A program made the position numbers and the translations under genes. DNA of 64,000 nt, from the IMG/VR virus record IMGVR_UViG_3300020450_000010, positions 60,716 through 124,715 of that record; one strand, written 5' to 3'. How positions within the stretch are numbered: the first letter of the stretch is position 1; each line of letters starts with the position of its first letter. The notes beneath the pieces are model-generated. The model made no database searches. It was given only the letters and a program-made list of their open reading frames with translations, and was not told the DNA's origin. Shown here one piece after another: positions 10,094 through 18,533 of the stretch. Source of the DNA: a virus.

Positions 10094-11478
10094 TAAAATG
10101 CACCTCCATTTCTAGGATTGGTATTTCTGTTGGGTTTTTCATATCCACCAGTTTGTGTTGTACTGCTTTTTGGATTATTAGGAGCACTTTCATTACTATT
10201 TTGTATATTAGCTATATCGATATCTTTTCCTGCTAAATTAAGATCACTGCTAGCGGCACTTGCAATTTTTGTTTGCTGTTCTGTGTGTCCGCCCCAAGGT
10301 TCAGCTTCTGGAACTCTACCTGTAATACTTTGTTTTACAGTTCTATTCACACTTATGTTGTTATTTGTAGTTTTTGTTGCTTCTGATGCTGGCGGTCCAT
10401 TCAAATCAATTAAGGCGGCAGTAGTTCTACTGTTGCCAACAGCTTTTAGATGTAAATTTAAATCTGTTGTAAGTTTTATATCTTTGTTACTGTGCAAGTT
10501 TACTTCACCTGTTGCTGTTTCCATTTTTATTCCATCACTGCCTCTTGCTTTTATATTAATTGAATCAGCATCTAGTGCAAAATCGCCACCAACATGAAAA
10601 TTTAAATCGTTTTCTGTGTGCATACTGATATCACCGCTACTGTAAATGTCTATTTTACCATCAGCACTGAGCTGAACCCAACTGTTACCTGCTTGATTGA
10701 TTACATATACTATACCTGCTGTATCATTGAACAGCATTTGAGCACCACCAGCACTGCGTAATCTAACAAGATTACTGTCACCTGCTTGCCTATCTGTATC
10801 AGGACTATTACTAAACTCACTTGGCTTTACTGTACCATCATCCATTACAAAACTATGTCCTGTCGGTGTATTGAAGCCAAATACATTACTAGGAGATTCT
10901 CTTCTAGCACTACTACTGCTTAGTCCCCTTACACTATCGAGTCCTAAACCTTGTTTTCCCAATGCACCAGCAAGAGGATGTCTAGGTCTTGCATTCTTAT
11001 CCTGTGTTTTTTGCACTCCAGCATCAAATGTAGGACCAGCAGAGTTTGGTTCACCATCAACAAAACTAACTGCATTGTCAGGATAACTGCTATTTCTTGT
11101 TGCATCAGGCAACACACCTATTACTATGCCTTCTTGGTCTTGTCCTGTAAATGCAACCAATACTTCTGTGCCAGGAGCAGGTGGTTGACTGCTCATGCCA
11201 AAACTTCTAGTGTGATCGCTAGCTTGATAAGAACCACCAAAAGGTTGTGCTCGTCTTACTCTAGTAAATTTTTGTTTTTCTTCCTTGCTGTCGACTTTGC
11301 CTAATCTACCGCCACCGATTATATCTACATACATGTAACCTTCGTATCTATCATCTACTACATCAACTACTTTAGCAAGTTTTACACCTTTGTATGGATT
11401 TAAACCAGCAATAGGTTCATCTGTAAATGCTTTAGGTGCTCGTGTGGTAAATCTCTGTTTGTTTAAGTTATCCGTCAT
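10093..11478 (-). CDS. 5: Baseplate hub / tail spike protein gp5-like (OB fold plus beta-helix, no lysozyme)
   Basis: 461 residues from the ATG at 11476-11478, which overlaps the upstream TGA as ATGA; an in-frame start 30 bases earlier would lie inside the preceding gene and is less likely. Residues about 25-130 look like the gp5/VgrG OB-fold domain (KLAKVVDVVDDRYEGYMYVD, then PAPGTEVLVAFTGQDQEGIVIG). The middle and C-terminal parts have the short alternating strands (GKIDIYSSGDISMHTENDLNFH and following) of the gp5/VgrG triple-stranded beta-helix needle. T4 gp5 has a lysozyme between these parts; none is visible here. The protein should form the membrane-piercing needle at the centre of the baseplate. 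Confidence 0.8.
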   Translation of the reverse strand: MTDNLNKQRFTTRAPKAFTDEPIAGLNPYKGVKLAKVVDVVDDRYEGYMYVDIIGGGRLGKVDSKEEKQKFTRVRRAQPFGGSYQASDHTRSFGMSSQPPAPGTEVLVAFTGQDQEGIVIGVLPDATRNSSYPDNAVSFVDGEPNSAGPTFDAGVQKTQDKNARPRHPLAGALGKQGLGLDSVRGLSSSSARRESPSNVFGFNTPTGHSFVMDDGTVKPSEFSNSPDTDRQAGDSNLVRLRSAGGAQMLFNDTAGIVYVINQAGNSWVQLSADGKIDIYSSGDISMHTENDLNFHVGGDFALDADSINIKARGSDGIKMETATGEVNLHSNKDIKLTTDLNLHLKAVGNSRTTAALIDLNGPPASEATKTTNNNISVNRTVKQSITGRVPEAEPWGGHTEQQTKIASAASSDLNLAGKDIDIANIQNSNESAPNNPKSSTTQTGGYEKPNRNTNPRNGGAF

Positions 11479-14228
11479 CCTAGTTTTTTCCCAAATGTTT
11501 GTAACCACTGCGGAGCTGTTACACGTTTTTTTGCATATCCTCCCCAGACAGCTACAGTTCCTTGTCCATACTTAGCCGCATTATCTAAATGGAAAACATT
11601 GTTGCCCATATAGCCATTACCTGCTCCAAATCCTGTTACACCTTGTTTTCTAGCTGATTCAAAAACTGATTGTATAAAAGGTAAATCTTCTGCTCTATCA
11701 CTGCGTAATCTTCTTCTGTTTGATCCAGTCCCAACATACAACGCAACATCTGCCGCATGTCCATTATCATGTCTTCTGCTTGCGCCACCCGGTCTACCAG
11801 TTGTATCATCTTGTCCACCACTGCGTACTTGTATGTCTACTCCTGTCTCAGCCGCTACATTTGTCAACATTTGTGATAAGTCTGAAGCAACTGCTAGCTT
11901 TCTGACACCTGCAATAGTTGATTGATCTTCTGTGTATGTACCAGATGCACCTCCGTTTAATCCATCTACAGGACCTAGATCAGATTGATCGCCAGTTGAT
12001 TCTTCTATCACTGGTTCGTTGTTTTCACCATCGCCATTGTCAACTTTTTCATCTTGCTGTTTAAATTCTTCTGCTTGACTTTTAATTGTATTATCAGCAA
12101 CACGACCGCTCATTAGTTCATCTATAGTAAATCCTACATTGGTGTTTACATCTCTAAATGATTGTAGTGTCATTGTAAATTGACCATCACTGTAGGTTGC
12201 ATCTACTCTTGTTACTCTGTACATACCAATAATGCCAAAGTTTTGTTCAGCAACGTCCATCAATCCTGATTCTTGATCAGGATAAGTTGGAAAATTCATA
12301 TTTAAAAAGTAATGAACTCCACCAGTTGCATAGTTTGCTCCTTCAGTACTTGTTCTCATACCTTTAGGTGCGCCTAGCCAATAAGGATCTCCTCTGACAG
12401 AAATCATTTGCTGTACTAAATCAGCCATTGAATTTAAATTTATTTCAACAGCACCTAACATAAAAGCACCTTGATTTTTACTGTCTGGTGTTGCATCTCC
12501 TGTAGCTTTAGATTTAATTTGATTGTCATCAAATGTCAAAGGTAAAACTTTATCTGTTTCTTCAGGTTGTGCGCCTCCGAGTAATTCACTCTGTGTAATG
12601 TAGCGTTTAGATACCGGAGCAAGTTCTCTTGCTGTACCTTGTGGTAAATTTTTATATTCTTCTTTCCAAAGTCTATCTGTTTCAACTTTCTTTTCTGCCA
12701 AGCGTTTAATTTCTAATTTATTTCTCGTAATACTATTTTCTAAATCTGCAAATCTTCCTTCGTTGAATCCTGATGCTATTTCTTGTTCTGTTCTAGTACC
12801 TCTTAGTTTCTCTAGTTCATTTTGTTTATTACTAACTTCACTTTTTAATTTGTTTATATCATTGGCTAAATTAATTGATTGTCCTCGTAGTATGTTAAGT
12901 TCTTCAGTAGGGCCACCTTCTGGAGATACATTTTGAATTCTAGACGTCATATAACCGTGATTTAATGCCTGCAACTGAAAGTAAGTATTCTGTAAACTAA
13001 CATCTAGGCTTAGGACTTCTGTGTTTAAACCTGTGTAAGTATAATCAAATCTTTTTGCTAGTAACCCTTTTTTAAATATTTCACCAATACGTCGTTTCTG
13101 CAAACTAGGATCTTTTAAAACCTGATCATAACTTAAAGGATCGTGTATTAATTCGGATACTACATGCGATTTGATTTTGTATGTCATTTCTTTTTGATAT
13201 CGTTTTTGTAAGTAGTCATACTTTAGATATTTTGTTTCTGTACGAAAAACATACCACTTGCTTAAATCTGCAAATGTCAATGCTTTAGCTTCACCTTGGT
13301 TTGCGGATTCTTTATGAAATCCTCCTTTTGCAGTTGGAAGTTTTCTCATATTATCTGTGTGCAATAAGGCAACAATAATTGCATCACTTACCGCTGTTCC
13401 TTTTTCAAATGTAAATGAAAGTTTACCAGTGCCTGTGACACTTGTGCCTCCAAGGTCTGTGCTTGTGCCACCTTGGGTACTAGAACCAAAAGCCCAACTC
13501 TTCCATTCTTCGTCGCCGGCGTCAACATCAAACTTATATTCAGTAGGATATGATATAGTCGTACTCTGTGTGACTCTAGACAATTCTTGTTCCATTAATC
13601 TTTCTTGAAATGTTTGAAGAAATTCACCAAAAGTACTTGCACTGAATGTGCCCATGTCTTGTTTTAAATGTAACATTTGAGGTCTAAATGCTTCTTGATG
13701 TGTTTCTATTAGATCAGCTCTATAGGATGTTGCACCGTCTGCATAATCAAATGTTAAACCAGTCATATTACAAACATAGTAAAATGGACCAACCATATCT
13801 TCGTCAACTGTGCCATCAGGATTGTAGCCTATAAATTTTAATTCTAATAGGTAGCATGCATGCAAATGATTTTCTATTCCTAGTCTATTTGCCGCCAGTA
13901 TAATTCTGTTGAAAAATGTTGCTCCGCCAGGTTCTACTAAATTCATAGAAAACATATTGGCTAAGCCACTTCTGTCTCTATTGCCTTTAAATGCTAGTAC
14001 TAAAGATTGATTTACAGTTTGTATATTAATTTCTGCTTCTACACCTGATTCTGCCATTACAACAACTCTGTCAGAATCTGGCTTGGCAACTTCTTCAAAC
14101 CGATGTGCTTGATCTGGATGCACCATCATCATCTTCCACTTGTAGGTGTAAGAGTCGTATCTATTAAGAATGTTATCTTGATAGTAATCAGTAAATTTTA
14201 ACTTATCTCTGTATCCGGGTGGTGGCAT
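11475..14228 (-). CDS. Large baseplate hub protein (gp27 position) with C-terminal M15-type peptidase domain
   Basis: 917 residues. The N-terminal 250 residues form a folded structural region of unknown exact match, consistent with a hub subunit next to gp5, where T4 uses gp27. Residues about 455-545 are strongly helical with heptad-like spacing (coiled coil). Residues about 774-900 match the M15 peptidase / D-Ala-D-Ala carboxypeptidase pattern: RSGGQ, then S-R-R-H820-D-N-G-H-A-A-D827 (H-x-x-G-x-A-x-D), then FGAGNGYM and FH880LD882. H820, D827 and H880 fit the three zinc ligands. The domain would cut peptide cross-links of peptidoglycan during injection. The gene overlaps gp53 (TAATG) and gp5 (ATGA). 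The peptidase call is firm by motif; the gp27 equivalence is positional. Confidence 0.72.
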   Translation of the reverse strand: MPPPGYRDKLKFTDYYQDNILNRYDSYTYKWKMMMVHPDQAHRFEEVAKPDSDRVVVMAESGVEAEINIQTVNQSLVLAFKGNRDRSGLANMFSMNLVEPGGATFFNRIILAANRLGIENHLHACYLLELKFIGYNPDGTVDEDMVGPFYYVCNMTGLTFDYADGATSYRADLIETHQEAFRPQMLHLKQDMGTFSASTFGEFLQTFQERLMEQELSRVTQSTTISYPTEYKFDVDAGDEEWKSWAFGSSTQGGTSTDLGGTSVTGTGKLSFTFEKGTAVSDAIIVALLHTDNMRKLPTAKGGFHKESANQGEAKALTFADLSKWYVFRTETKYLKYDYLQKRYQKEMTYKIKSHVVSELIHDPLSYDQVLKDPSLQKRRIGEIFKKGLLAKRFDYTYTGLNTEVLSLDVSLQNTYFQLQALNHGYMTSRIQNVSPEGGPTEELNILRGQSINLANDINKLKSEVSNKQNELEKLRGTRTEQEIASGFNEGRFADLENSITRNKLEIKRLAEKKVETDRLWKEEYKNLPQGTARELAPVSKRYITQSELLGGAQPEETDKVLPLTFDDNQIKSKATGDATPDSKNQGAFMLGAVEINLNSMADLVQQMISVRGDPYWLGAPKGMRTSTEGANYATGGVHYFLNMNFPTYPDQESGLMDVAEQNFGIIGMYRVTRVDATYSDGQFTMTLQSFRDVNTNVGFTIDELMSGRVADNTIKSQAEEFKQQDEKVDNGDGENNEPVIEESTGDQSDLGPVDGLNGGASGTYTEDQSTIAGVRKLAVASDLSQMLTNVAAETGVDIQVRSGGQDDTTGRPGGASRRHDNGHAADVALYVGTGSNRRRLRSDRAEDLPFIQSVFESARKQGVTGFGAGNGYMGNNVFHLDNAAKYGQGTVAVWGGYAKKRVTAPQWLQTFGKKLG

Positions 14229-14527
14229 TAGTTAACCCCTGATGGCTTGTATTCTTTTGGAGCTTCTATTTCTATCCCTGCTTTGAAATCCATTACAGGA
14301 TCTCGTAACTTATCTCTGTTATAGTGTGTAAACACCCACCAAAGTCTGCTGTTTCCGTACATGTCTTGCGCCAGTAAATCTGGTCGTCTATCATATTTTG
14401 CTTGTAGCGTAAATGAAATAATCCTGTCACTGAGATTGTCAATAGTTATAGTAGGATTGTATAATTCTAAAAACTTTCTATTCACAACTGTATTAGCATA
14501 GTTACTACTATTACGATACTTTAGCAT
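14228..14527 (-). CDS. 53: Baseplate wedge protein gp53-like
   Basis: 99 residues. The C-terminal half has the segment found in gp53-type and LysM-like baseplate proteins: YDRRPDLLAQDMYGNSRLWW, then VFTHYNRDKLRDPVMDFKAG, then an I-x-I-E-APKEY ending. The motif in which the platform meets a Trp-Trp pair and a 'DPxxDFxxG' turn is typical of this family in T4-like marine phages. gp53 joins neighbouring wedges around the hub. T4 gp53 is longer (about 196 residues), so this is a reduced form. It is coupled to both neighbours by TAATG overlaps. Confidence 0.8.
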   Translation of the reverse strand: MLKYRNSSNYANTVVNRKFLELYNPTITIDNLSDRIISFTLQAKYDRRPDLLAQDMYGNSRLWWVFTHYNRDKLRDPVMDFKAGIEIEAPKEYKPSGVN

Positions 14528-15135
14528 TAGATAAATCCTTCTTTGTACATACTACCATTAATAAAACTATGTGTGCTGTAAACATTCTTTTGTCTATCTG
14601 GATTTTGCTGTATACTTAAACCAATAAACATATTCATTATTACAGGAATATTTGTTCCATCTACATCTTTCAAATCTGTCTGACTATCATAGTTAGTGCT
14701 GAAACTTTCAATCACAACAGGAACTAGATTAAATGAGTGTTCACCAAATGCACTAAAAACTAAAACAGGTGGCGGAGTACCAGAACTTGGACTATTTCCT
14801 AAATCTTTGATACCAAAAAACATTTTACTAATACTGCGTAAAAAATGTATACAAGCAAGTGTATATCTGCCTTCTTCTTCGGTGACACTAGCAAACTGTG
14901 CATTCATTTGTATGCTTGGACTAGGTGTATTTCTATATGCATTAAATGTATAATTTGTATGTGCCATATCATAAGGACTGTAATTTACACTTTGACTAAA
15001 TGTAATGTCAGGTTGATAAGGAAACATAATTCCCCTATGAGGTTGTAAAGGTGCTAGTAAAGGATTACCAGTAAGATAAGTTCCAACTGCACCAGGTTTA
15101 AGTTGTAGCTTTGCTCTATTATCTGCATTAATCAT
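14527..15135 (-). CDS. Baseplate-to-tail-tube junction protein (gp48/gp54-like)
   Basis: 202 residues. The region around residues 35-110 reads GIMFPYQPDITFSQSVNYSP, then SIQMNAQFASVTEEEGRYTL followed by ACIHFLRSISKMFFG. This pattern is shared by the tail-tube initiator and cap proteins (gp54/gp48 family) of T4-like phages, which sit on the hub and nucleate tube polymerisation. The protein is shorter than T4 gp54 (320) or gp48 (364). I cannot decide which of the two it replaces. It starts eight bases inside the end of the nucleotidyltransferase gene and is coupled to gp53. Confidence 0.55.
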   Translation of the reverse strand: MINADNRAKLQLKPGAVGTYLTGNPLLAPLQPHRGIMFPYQPDITFSQSVNYSPYDMAHTNYTFNAYRNTPSPSIQMNAQFASVTEEEGRYTLACIHFLRSISKMFFGIKDLGNSPSSGTPPPVLVFSAFGEHSFNLVPVVIESFSTNYDSQTDLKDVDGTNIPVIMNMFIGLSIQQNPDRQKNVYSTHSFINGSMYKEGFI

Positions 15136-15712
15136 TTAGTTTGTCCTGTATAAAAGCATACATTTTTGGATTGACACTGCCAAAAAATTCTCTAAACTTC
15201 ATCATTTTTTGATTGTCATTCAATGATTCTGATTTCATTGCTGTTCTAAAATCAGTAGCACTCATACCACCTTCTTGTATTGGCACTTCATATATGTATG
15301 CTCCTTGGTCGCTAGGCACCATTTCAGCACCTGGTTCATAATCTCTGAGAAACCCACCTCGCTTTAATCTACCAGCATCTTTAGCACTAAAAACTAGCAC
15401 TACTGCTGTGTTGTTAGGGTCTTTACCAGTAATTGTTACGTCTGGTCTATAAGGCTGTGTTTGTACAACTTTGTTATTAGGTATTCCAAACATACTGCTC
15501 ATAATCATTTTCTTTTCATCAAACGTAAATGGATCACGTTCTGGTGTCGCAGTTTTGCTGACTGTGGTAGCGATAAATACATTAGCGGAACCAAACTGTT
15601 CCACTAGATCCATGTAAACTTTATGATGACCTTTATGCATAGGCTGAAACCTTCCACCATAAAATACAGCAATGTCTGTAGCCACATCTTCTGTCAATTG
15701 TGCGTATTTCAT
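15128..15712 (-). CDS. HxGH-type nucleotidyltransferase (NMN adenylyltransferase/cytidylyltransferase-like)
   Basis: 194 residues. The N-terminal Rossmann motif GRFQPMHKGHH (residues about 20-30) is the HxGH nucleotide-binding signature, and the ISTSS-like motif appears near the end as GGMSATDFRTAM. Between them the order of strands fits NadM/NadR-type NMN adenylyltransferases, which transfer AMP to a phosphorylated substrate. Similar proteins occur in many marine T4-like phages. It is the first gene of the minus-strand baseplate operon, with a TATAAATA promoter 18 bases upstream and GGAG before the ATG. It would therefore be made late with virion parts, which is odd for an NAD-salvage enzyme. 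Substrate is uncertain. Confidence 0.8.
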   Translation of the reverse strand: MKYAQLTEDVATDIAVFYGGRFQPMHKGHHKVYMDLVEQFGSANVFIATTVSKTATPERDPFTFDEKKMIMSSMFGIPNNKVVQTQPYRPDVTITGKDPNNTAVVLVFSAKDAGRLKRGGFLRDYEPGAEMVPSDQGAYIYEVPIQEGGMSATDFRTAMKSESLNDNQKMMKFREFFGSVNPKMYAFIQDKLND

Positions 15713-15730
15713 TACGATCTCCTATAGTTA

Positions 15731-15738
15731 TATTTATA
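15731..15738 (-). promoter_or_regulatory. Late promoter TATAAATA for the baseplate operon
   Basis: The minus strand reads TATAAATA, identical to the T4 late promoter -10 element recognised by RNA polymerase with gp55. It lies 18 bases upstream of the first gene of the minus-strand operon, in the divergent gap opposite the sigma70 promoter of gp55. No gp55-independent -35 element is visible for this strand, as expected for late promoters. Confidence 0.85.
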
Positions 15739-15759
15739 GTAGAAATAAATGGGTAGTTA

Positions 15760-15788
15760 TTGACAACTCGCAATATAGAGTATATACT
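15760..15788 (+). promoter_or_regulatory. Sigma70 promoter for gp55
   Basis: TTGACA at 15760-15765, a 17-base spacer and TATACT at 15783-15788 form a near-perfect host-type promoter. It points at the gp55 gene, with AAAGGA serving as ribosome-binding site before the ATG at 15811. This makes gp55 an early or middle gene, as expected for the factor that turns on the late promoters. Confidence 0.88.
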
Positions 15789-15810
15789 GATAGAAATCAA
15801 AGGAATAACA

Positions 15811-16689
15811 ATGAGGAAACAAAATTATTTAAACAACAAAGACATGTTAAAAGAGATACACAAAAGCAAATTAAGTTTTTGTAGTGTTGTAGAAGATGAT
15901 TATACAAGATTTGATGTAATTGTTGAGGACATAGCACACGTAAAAAATAAAGAAATAATTCAATTGGCAAAAGAAAATAGAGCGGCTCAATTGAGTAATC
16001 AAGCATATGAAGATGCTTATTGGACATGGCATGGAGATAGTAGTAGGAAAACTAGTCAGAAACCAAAGCAGATTAATTACAAGATAGACCCAGATACAAT
16101 AAATGAACATGACATCATTTTTAGATTAATGACATTCGAACATGTGCCATTGGAACCAGGTAGAAAAAGCAAACCAAAGACAACGGCTGATCATCATGCA
16201 AAATGTAATTTTCCTCCGTTTAAACATTTTGCTTACAAAGATGGCGAGCTTACTGAAGTTGTACGCAGTCATTGGGAAGGTGGTTTTGACAATGGTAAAT
16301 TCAATGTAGGGCATGGTGCAATCAGTAACAATCTTGCTAAAATGTTTATTAAACTGTGTGAAAGATACAGTATGCGTAGCAACTGGCGTGGATACACTTA
16401 TGTAGATGAAATGCGTAGTCATGCATTGTTACAGTTAAGTCAAATAGGATTACAATTTAATGAACTAAAAAGTCAAAATCCATTTGCATATTACACAGCC
16501 GCTGTGACCAACAGTTTCACAAGAGTATTAAATTTAGAGAAACGCAATCAAAACATTAGAGATGACCTTTTACAAGAAGCGGGACAAATGCCTAGCTTTA
16601 CAAGACAAATTGAACACGAAATGGCAGAACGTGCCAAATGGGACGAACAGGCGGACAAAGAACGCAAAGAACATGGATTTAACATATGA
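15811..16689 (+). CDS. 55: Late-transcription sigma factor gp55-like
   Basis: 292 residues. The ATG at 15811 is chosen because AAAGGA lies seven bases upstream; an earlier TTG in frame sits on the -35 box. Residues about 164-270 match gp55, a minimal sigma70-family protein: NVGHGAISNNLAKMFIKLCE, then NWRGYTYVDEMRSHALLQLS, then the NPFAYYTAAVTNSFTRVLNL segment of region 2. Region 2 binds the core polymerase and reads TATAAATA promoters. An N-terminal extension of about 150 residues makes it longer than T4 gp55 (185). Its stop overlaps the next start as ATATGA. It should drive all late promoters listed here. Confidence 0.85.
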   Translation: MRKQNYLNNKDMLKEIHKSKLSFCSVVEDDYTRFDVIVEDIAHVKNKEIIQLAKENRAAQLSNQAYEDAYWTWHGDSSRKTSQKPKQINYKIDPDTINEHDIIFRLMTFEHVPLEPGRKSKPKTTADHHAKCNFPPFKHFAYKDGELTEVVRSHWEGGFDNGKFNVGHGAISNNLAKMFIKLCERYSMRSNWRGYTYVDEMRSHALLQLSQIGLQFNELKSQNPFAYYTAAVTNSFTRVLNLEKRNQNIRDDLLQEAGQMPSFTRQIEHEMAERAKWDEQADKERKEHGFNI

Positions 16690-17468
16690 TACCAGAATAT
16701 ATTAGTAAAGAAGAACATACTACAAAATATCTTGTACAAGAATACTTAGATAACAGGACACGAGAATTTCCTAGTCAGATGAAGGAAAACTTTTTGAATC
16801 AAGAGGAAATAGATATAATAAACTACTATTGGCTCCATCCAAAAAGAACTCACTTCCTTGATACAAGTATGGTACCTATACAACAACGTATTTTAGATGA
16901 TCCAACCATTGATAGAACTGCCGAATATAATGTATTTTCAGATTTATATACTAATCCTTGGTGGACAGGGCTAAAAGAAATGCTGTATCCAAAAGTACGT
17001 AAATGGTTAGGACAAGATATTTGGATACCTCATTGTCATGTGTTAGACAGTAGATATCCATATGGAATTCATACTGATGCACAACAAGCAGGTTTTAACA
17101 ATGCACAACACCCAGCATGGACTATCATTGTTCCTTTGGAAGATTACAATAGTAAAACTTATGTATTCAATGAACCAAGTGTATACAAACAGCCAGACGA
17201 ACATGTTGAAAATTCTTCTAACTTAGATTGGACAGAAATTGAAAAGCAAGATATGTGTGTTAGTGAAGATATATTTGTTAAAGATTTTGAAGCACTTGGA
17301 ACGCAAAGAAGATGGTTGAAACTGCTTACAATCGACGGAACATTTCCTTGGAAAGCTGGTAGAGCAATATGCAGTGATAGATATAAACTGCATGGTTCTG
17401 ACAACTATTATAATTATGGTATTACCAATAAACGTGCATTAATAATGTGGACCACACATTCAGGTTGA
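16686..17468 (+). CDS. 2-oxoglutarate/Fe(II)-dependent oxygenase-like protein
   Basis: 260 residues. The iron-binding facial triad of this fold is visible as H129-T-D131 (GIHTDAQQ) and a distal H236 (YKLHGSD), followed by R250, which would hold the 2-oxoglutarate carboxylate. WTIIVPLEDYNS fits the strand between them. The family hydroxylates proteins, nucleic acids or small molecules; several groups are common in marine T4-like phages, usually without known substrate. It overlaps the gp55 stop by four bases and shares its transcript. A sigma70 promoter for the next genes starts at its stop codon. I see no feature that identifies the substrate. Confidence 0.75.
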   Translation: MIPEYISKEEHTTKYLVQEYLDNRTREFPSQMKENFLNQEEIDIINYYWLHPKRTHFLDTSMVPIQQRILDDPTIDRTAEYNVFSDLYTNPWWTGLKEMLYPKVRKWLGQDIWIPHCHVLDSRYPYGIHTDAQQAGFNNAQHPAWTIIVPLEDYNSKTYVFNEPSVYKQPDEHVENSSNLDWTEIEKQDMCVSEDIFVKDFEALGTQRRWLKLLTIDGTFPWKAGRAICSDRYKLHGSDNYYNYGITNKRALIMWTTHSG

Positions 17469-17493
17469 CATCACCCACATCAGAAGCTACAAT
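17465..17493 (+). promoter_or_regulatory. Sigma70 promoter for gp47-gp46
   Basis: TTGACA at 17465-17470, a 17-base spacer, and TACAAT at 17488-17493. The -35 box overlaps the oxygenase stop codon. The start of gp47 is 33 bases downstream with CGGAAAG as ribosome-binding site. This gives the recombination genes their own host-type promoter. Confidence 0.82.
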
Positions 17494-17525
17494 GATAAGA
17501 CTATAACTTCTATGAACGGAAAGTC

Positions 17526-18533
17526 ATGACATTTTTTAAACAAGCCGCTTGTTTTACAGATATTCACTTTGGCAATAAAAACAACAGCAAACAACACAAT
17601 AGAGATTGTAGTGAGTTTGTGGATTGGTTTATTGAACAAAGCAAAGACTGTGAAACTTGTATATTCTTAGGCGATTGGCATCATCATAGAGCTAGTGTTA
17701 ACGTGAGCACACTGAATCACAGTGTAGAAAATGTAGGCAAACTCAGTCGTGCATTTGAACATGTGTACATGATTATGGGAAATCATGATTTATACTACAG
17801 AGAAAAACGTGATCTAAACAGTTTACCTTATGCAGGTCTATTTGAAAATGTAACACTAGTAGAAGATGCACTTGTAAAAGATGATGTTGCACTTATTCCT
17901 TGGCTAGTAGGAGACGAGTGGAAAACCTTACAGAAAACAAAATGTAGATATATGTTTGGACACTTCGAACTTCCTTACTTTAAAATGAATGCAATGGTGG
18001 AGATGCCAGACCATGGCGGTATAAATGCAGAACACCTACAAGGTCCTGAATATGTGTTCACTGGACACTTTCACAAAAGACAAAATAAAGGCAATGTACA
18101 CTATTTGGGTTCACCGTTTGGTCACAACTATGCTGACACATGGGACGACGATAGAGGTATGATGAAACTCGCTTGGGGAGGCACACCTGAGTATATTGAC
18201 TTTGGTGGACCTAGATACAGAACTGTGCCTTTAAGCAGACTAATTGATCAACCCGACTCTGTATTAAATGACAAGACATACTGTCGAGCAACACTAGATA
18301 TTGCTATCAGTTATGAAGAAGCTAGCTTTATAAAAGAAACATTTAGCCAACAGTACAATGCTAGGGAAATAGCACTTATACCAAGTAAAAAAGAAGAACA
18401 TGCACAAGACTGGAAAGTAGTTGATGACATTGAGGTTGAGAATGTTGATCAGATAGTGTATAATAGTTTGAACGCTGTAGACAGCGATATGATTGATAAA
18501 AAAATTCTAGTGGACATATATAACTCCTTATGA
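17526..18533 (+). CDS. 47: Recombination nuclease subunit gp47 (SbcD/Mre11-like)
   Basis: 335 residues, like T4 gp47 (339). The metallophosphoesterase motifs are in order: D12-I-H14 (TDIHFG), the LGDWHHHR motif near residue 50, GNHD near residue 92, and GHFE plus TGHFHKR further on, which together bind two metal ions. With gp46 it makes the Mre11-Rad50-type nuclease that resects DNA ends for recombination-dependent replication and breakdown of host DNA. The stop overlaps the gp46 start as ATGA, so the subunits are translationally coupled. It has its own sigma70 promoter. Confidence 0.95.
   Translation: MTFFKQAACFTDIHFGNKNNSKQHNRDCSEFVDWFIEQSKDCETCIFLGDWHHHRASVNVSTLNHSVENVGKLSRAFEHVYMIMGNHDLYYREKRDLNSLPYAGLFENVTLVEDALVKDDVALIPWLVGDEWKTLQKTKCRYMFGHFELPYFKMNAMVEMPDHGGINAEHLQGPEYVFTGHFHKRQNKGNVHYLGSPFGHNYADTWDDDRGMMKLAWGGTPEYIDFGGPRYRTVPLSRLIDQPDSVLNDKTYCRATLDIAISYEEASFIKETFSQQYNAREIALIPSKKEEHAQDWKVVDDIEVENVDQIVYNSLNAVDSDMIDKKILVDIYNSL

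Noticed and set aside
10118-10597. Open frame of 159 codons on the plus strand
   Set aside because: It lies wholly inside gp5 on the other strand, has a hydrophobic nonsense composition and no ribosome-binding site; it mirrors the gp5 codons.
11478-11508. Earlier start for gp5
   Set aside because: It would place ten codons inside the preceding gene; the ATGA overlap at 11475-11478 fits the coupling used throughout this operon.
15760-15810. Earlier TTG start for gp55
   Set aside because: The TTG is part of the -35 box of its own promoter; the ATG at 15811 has AAAGGA upstream.
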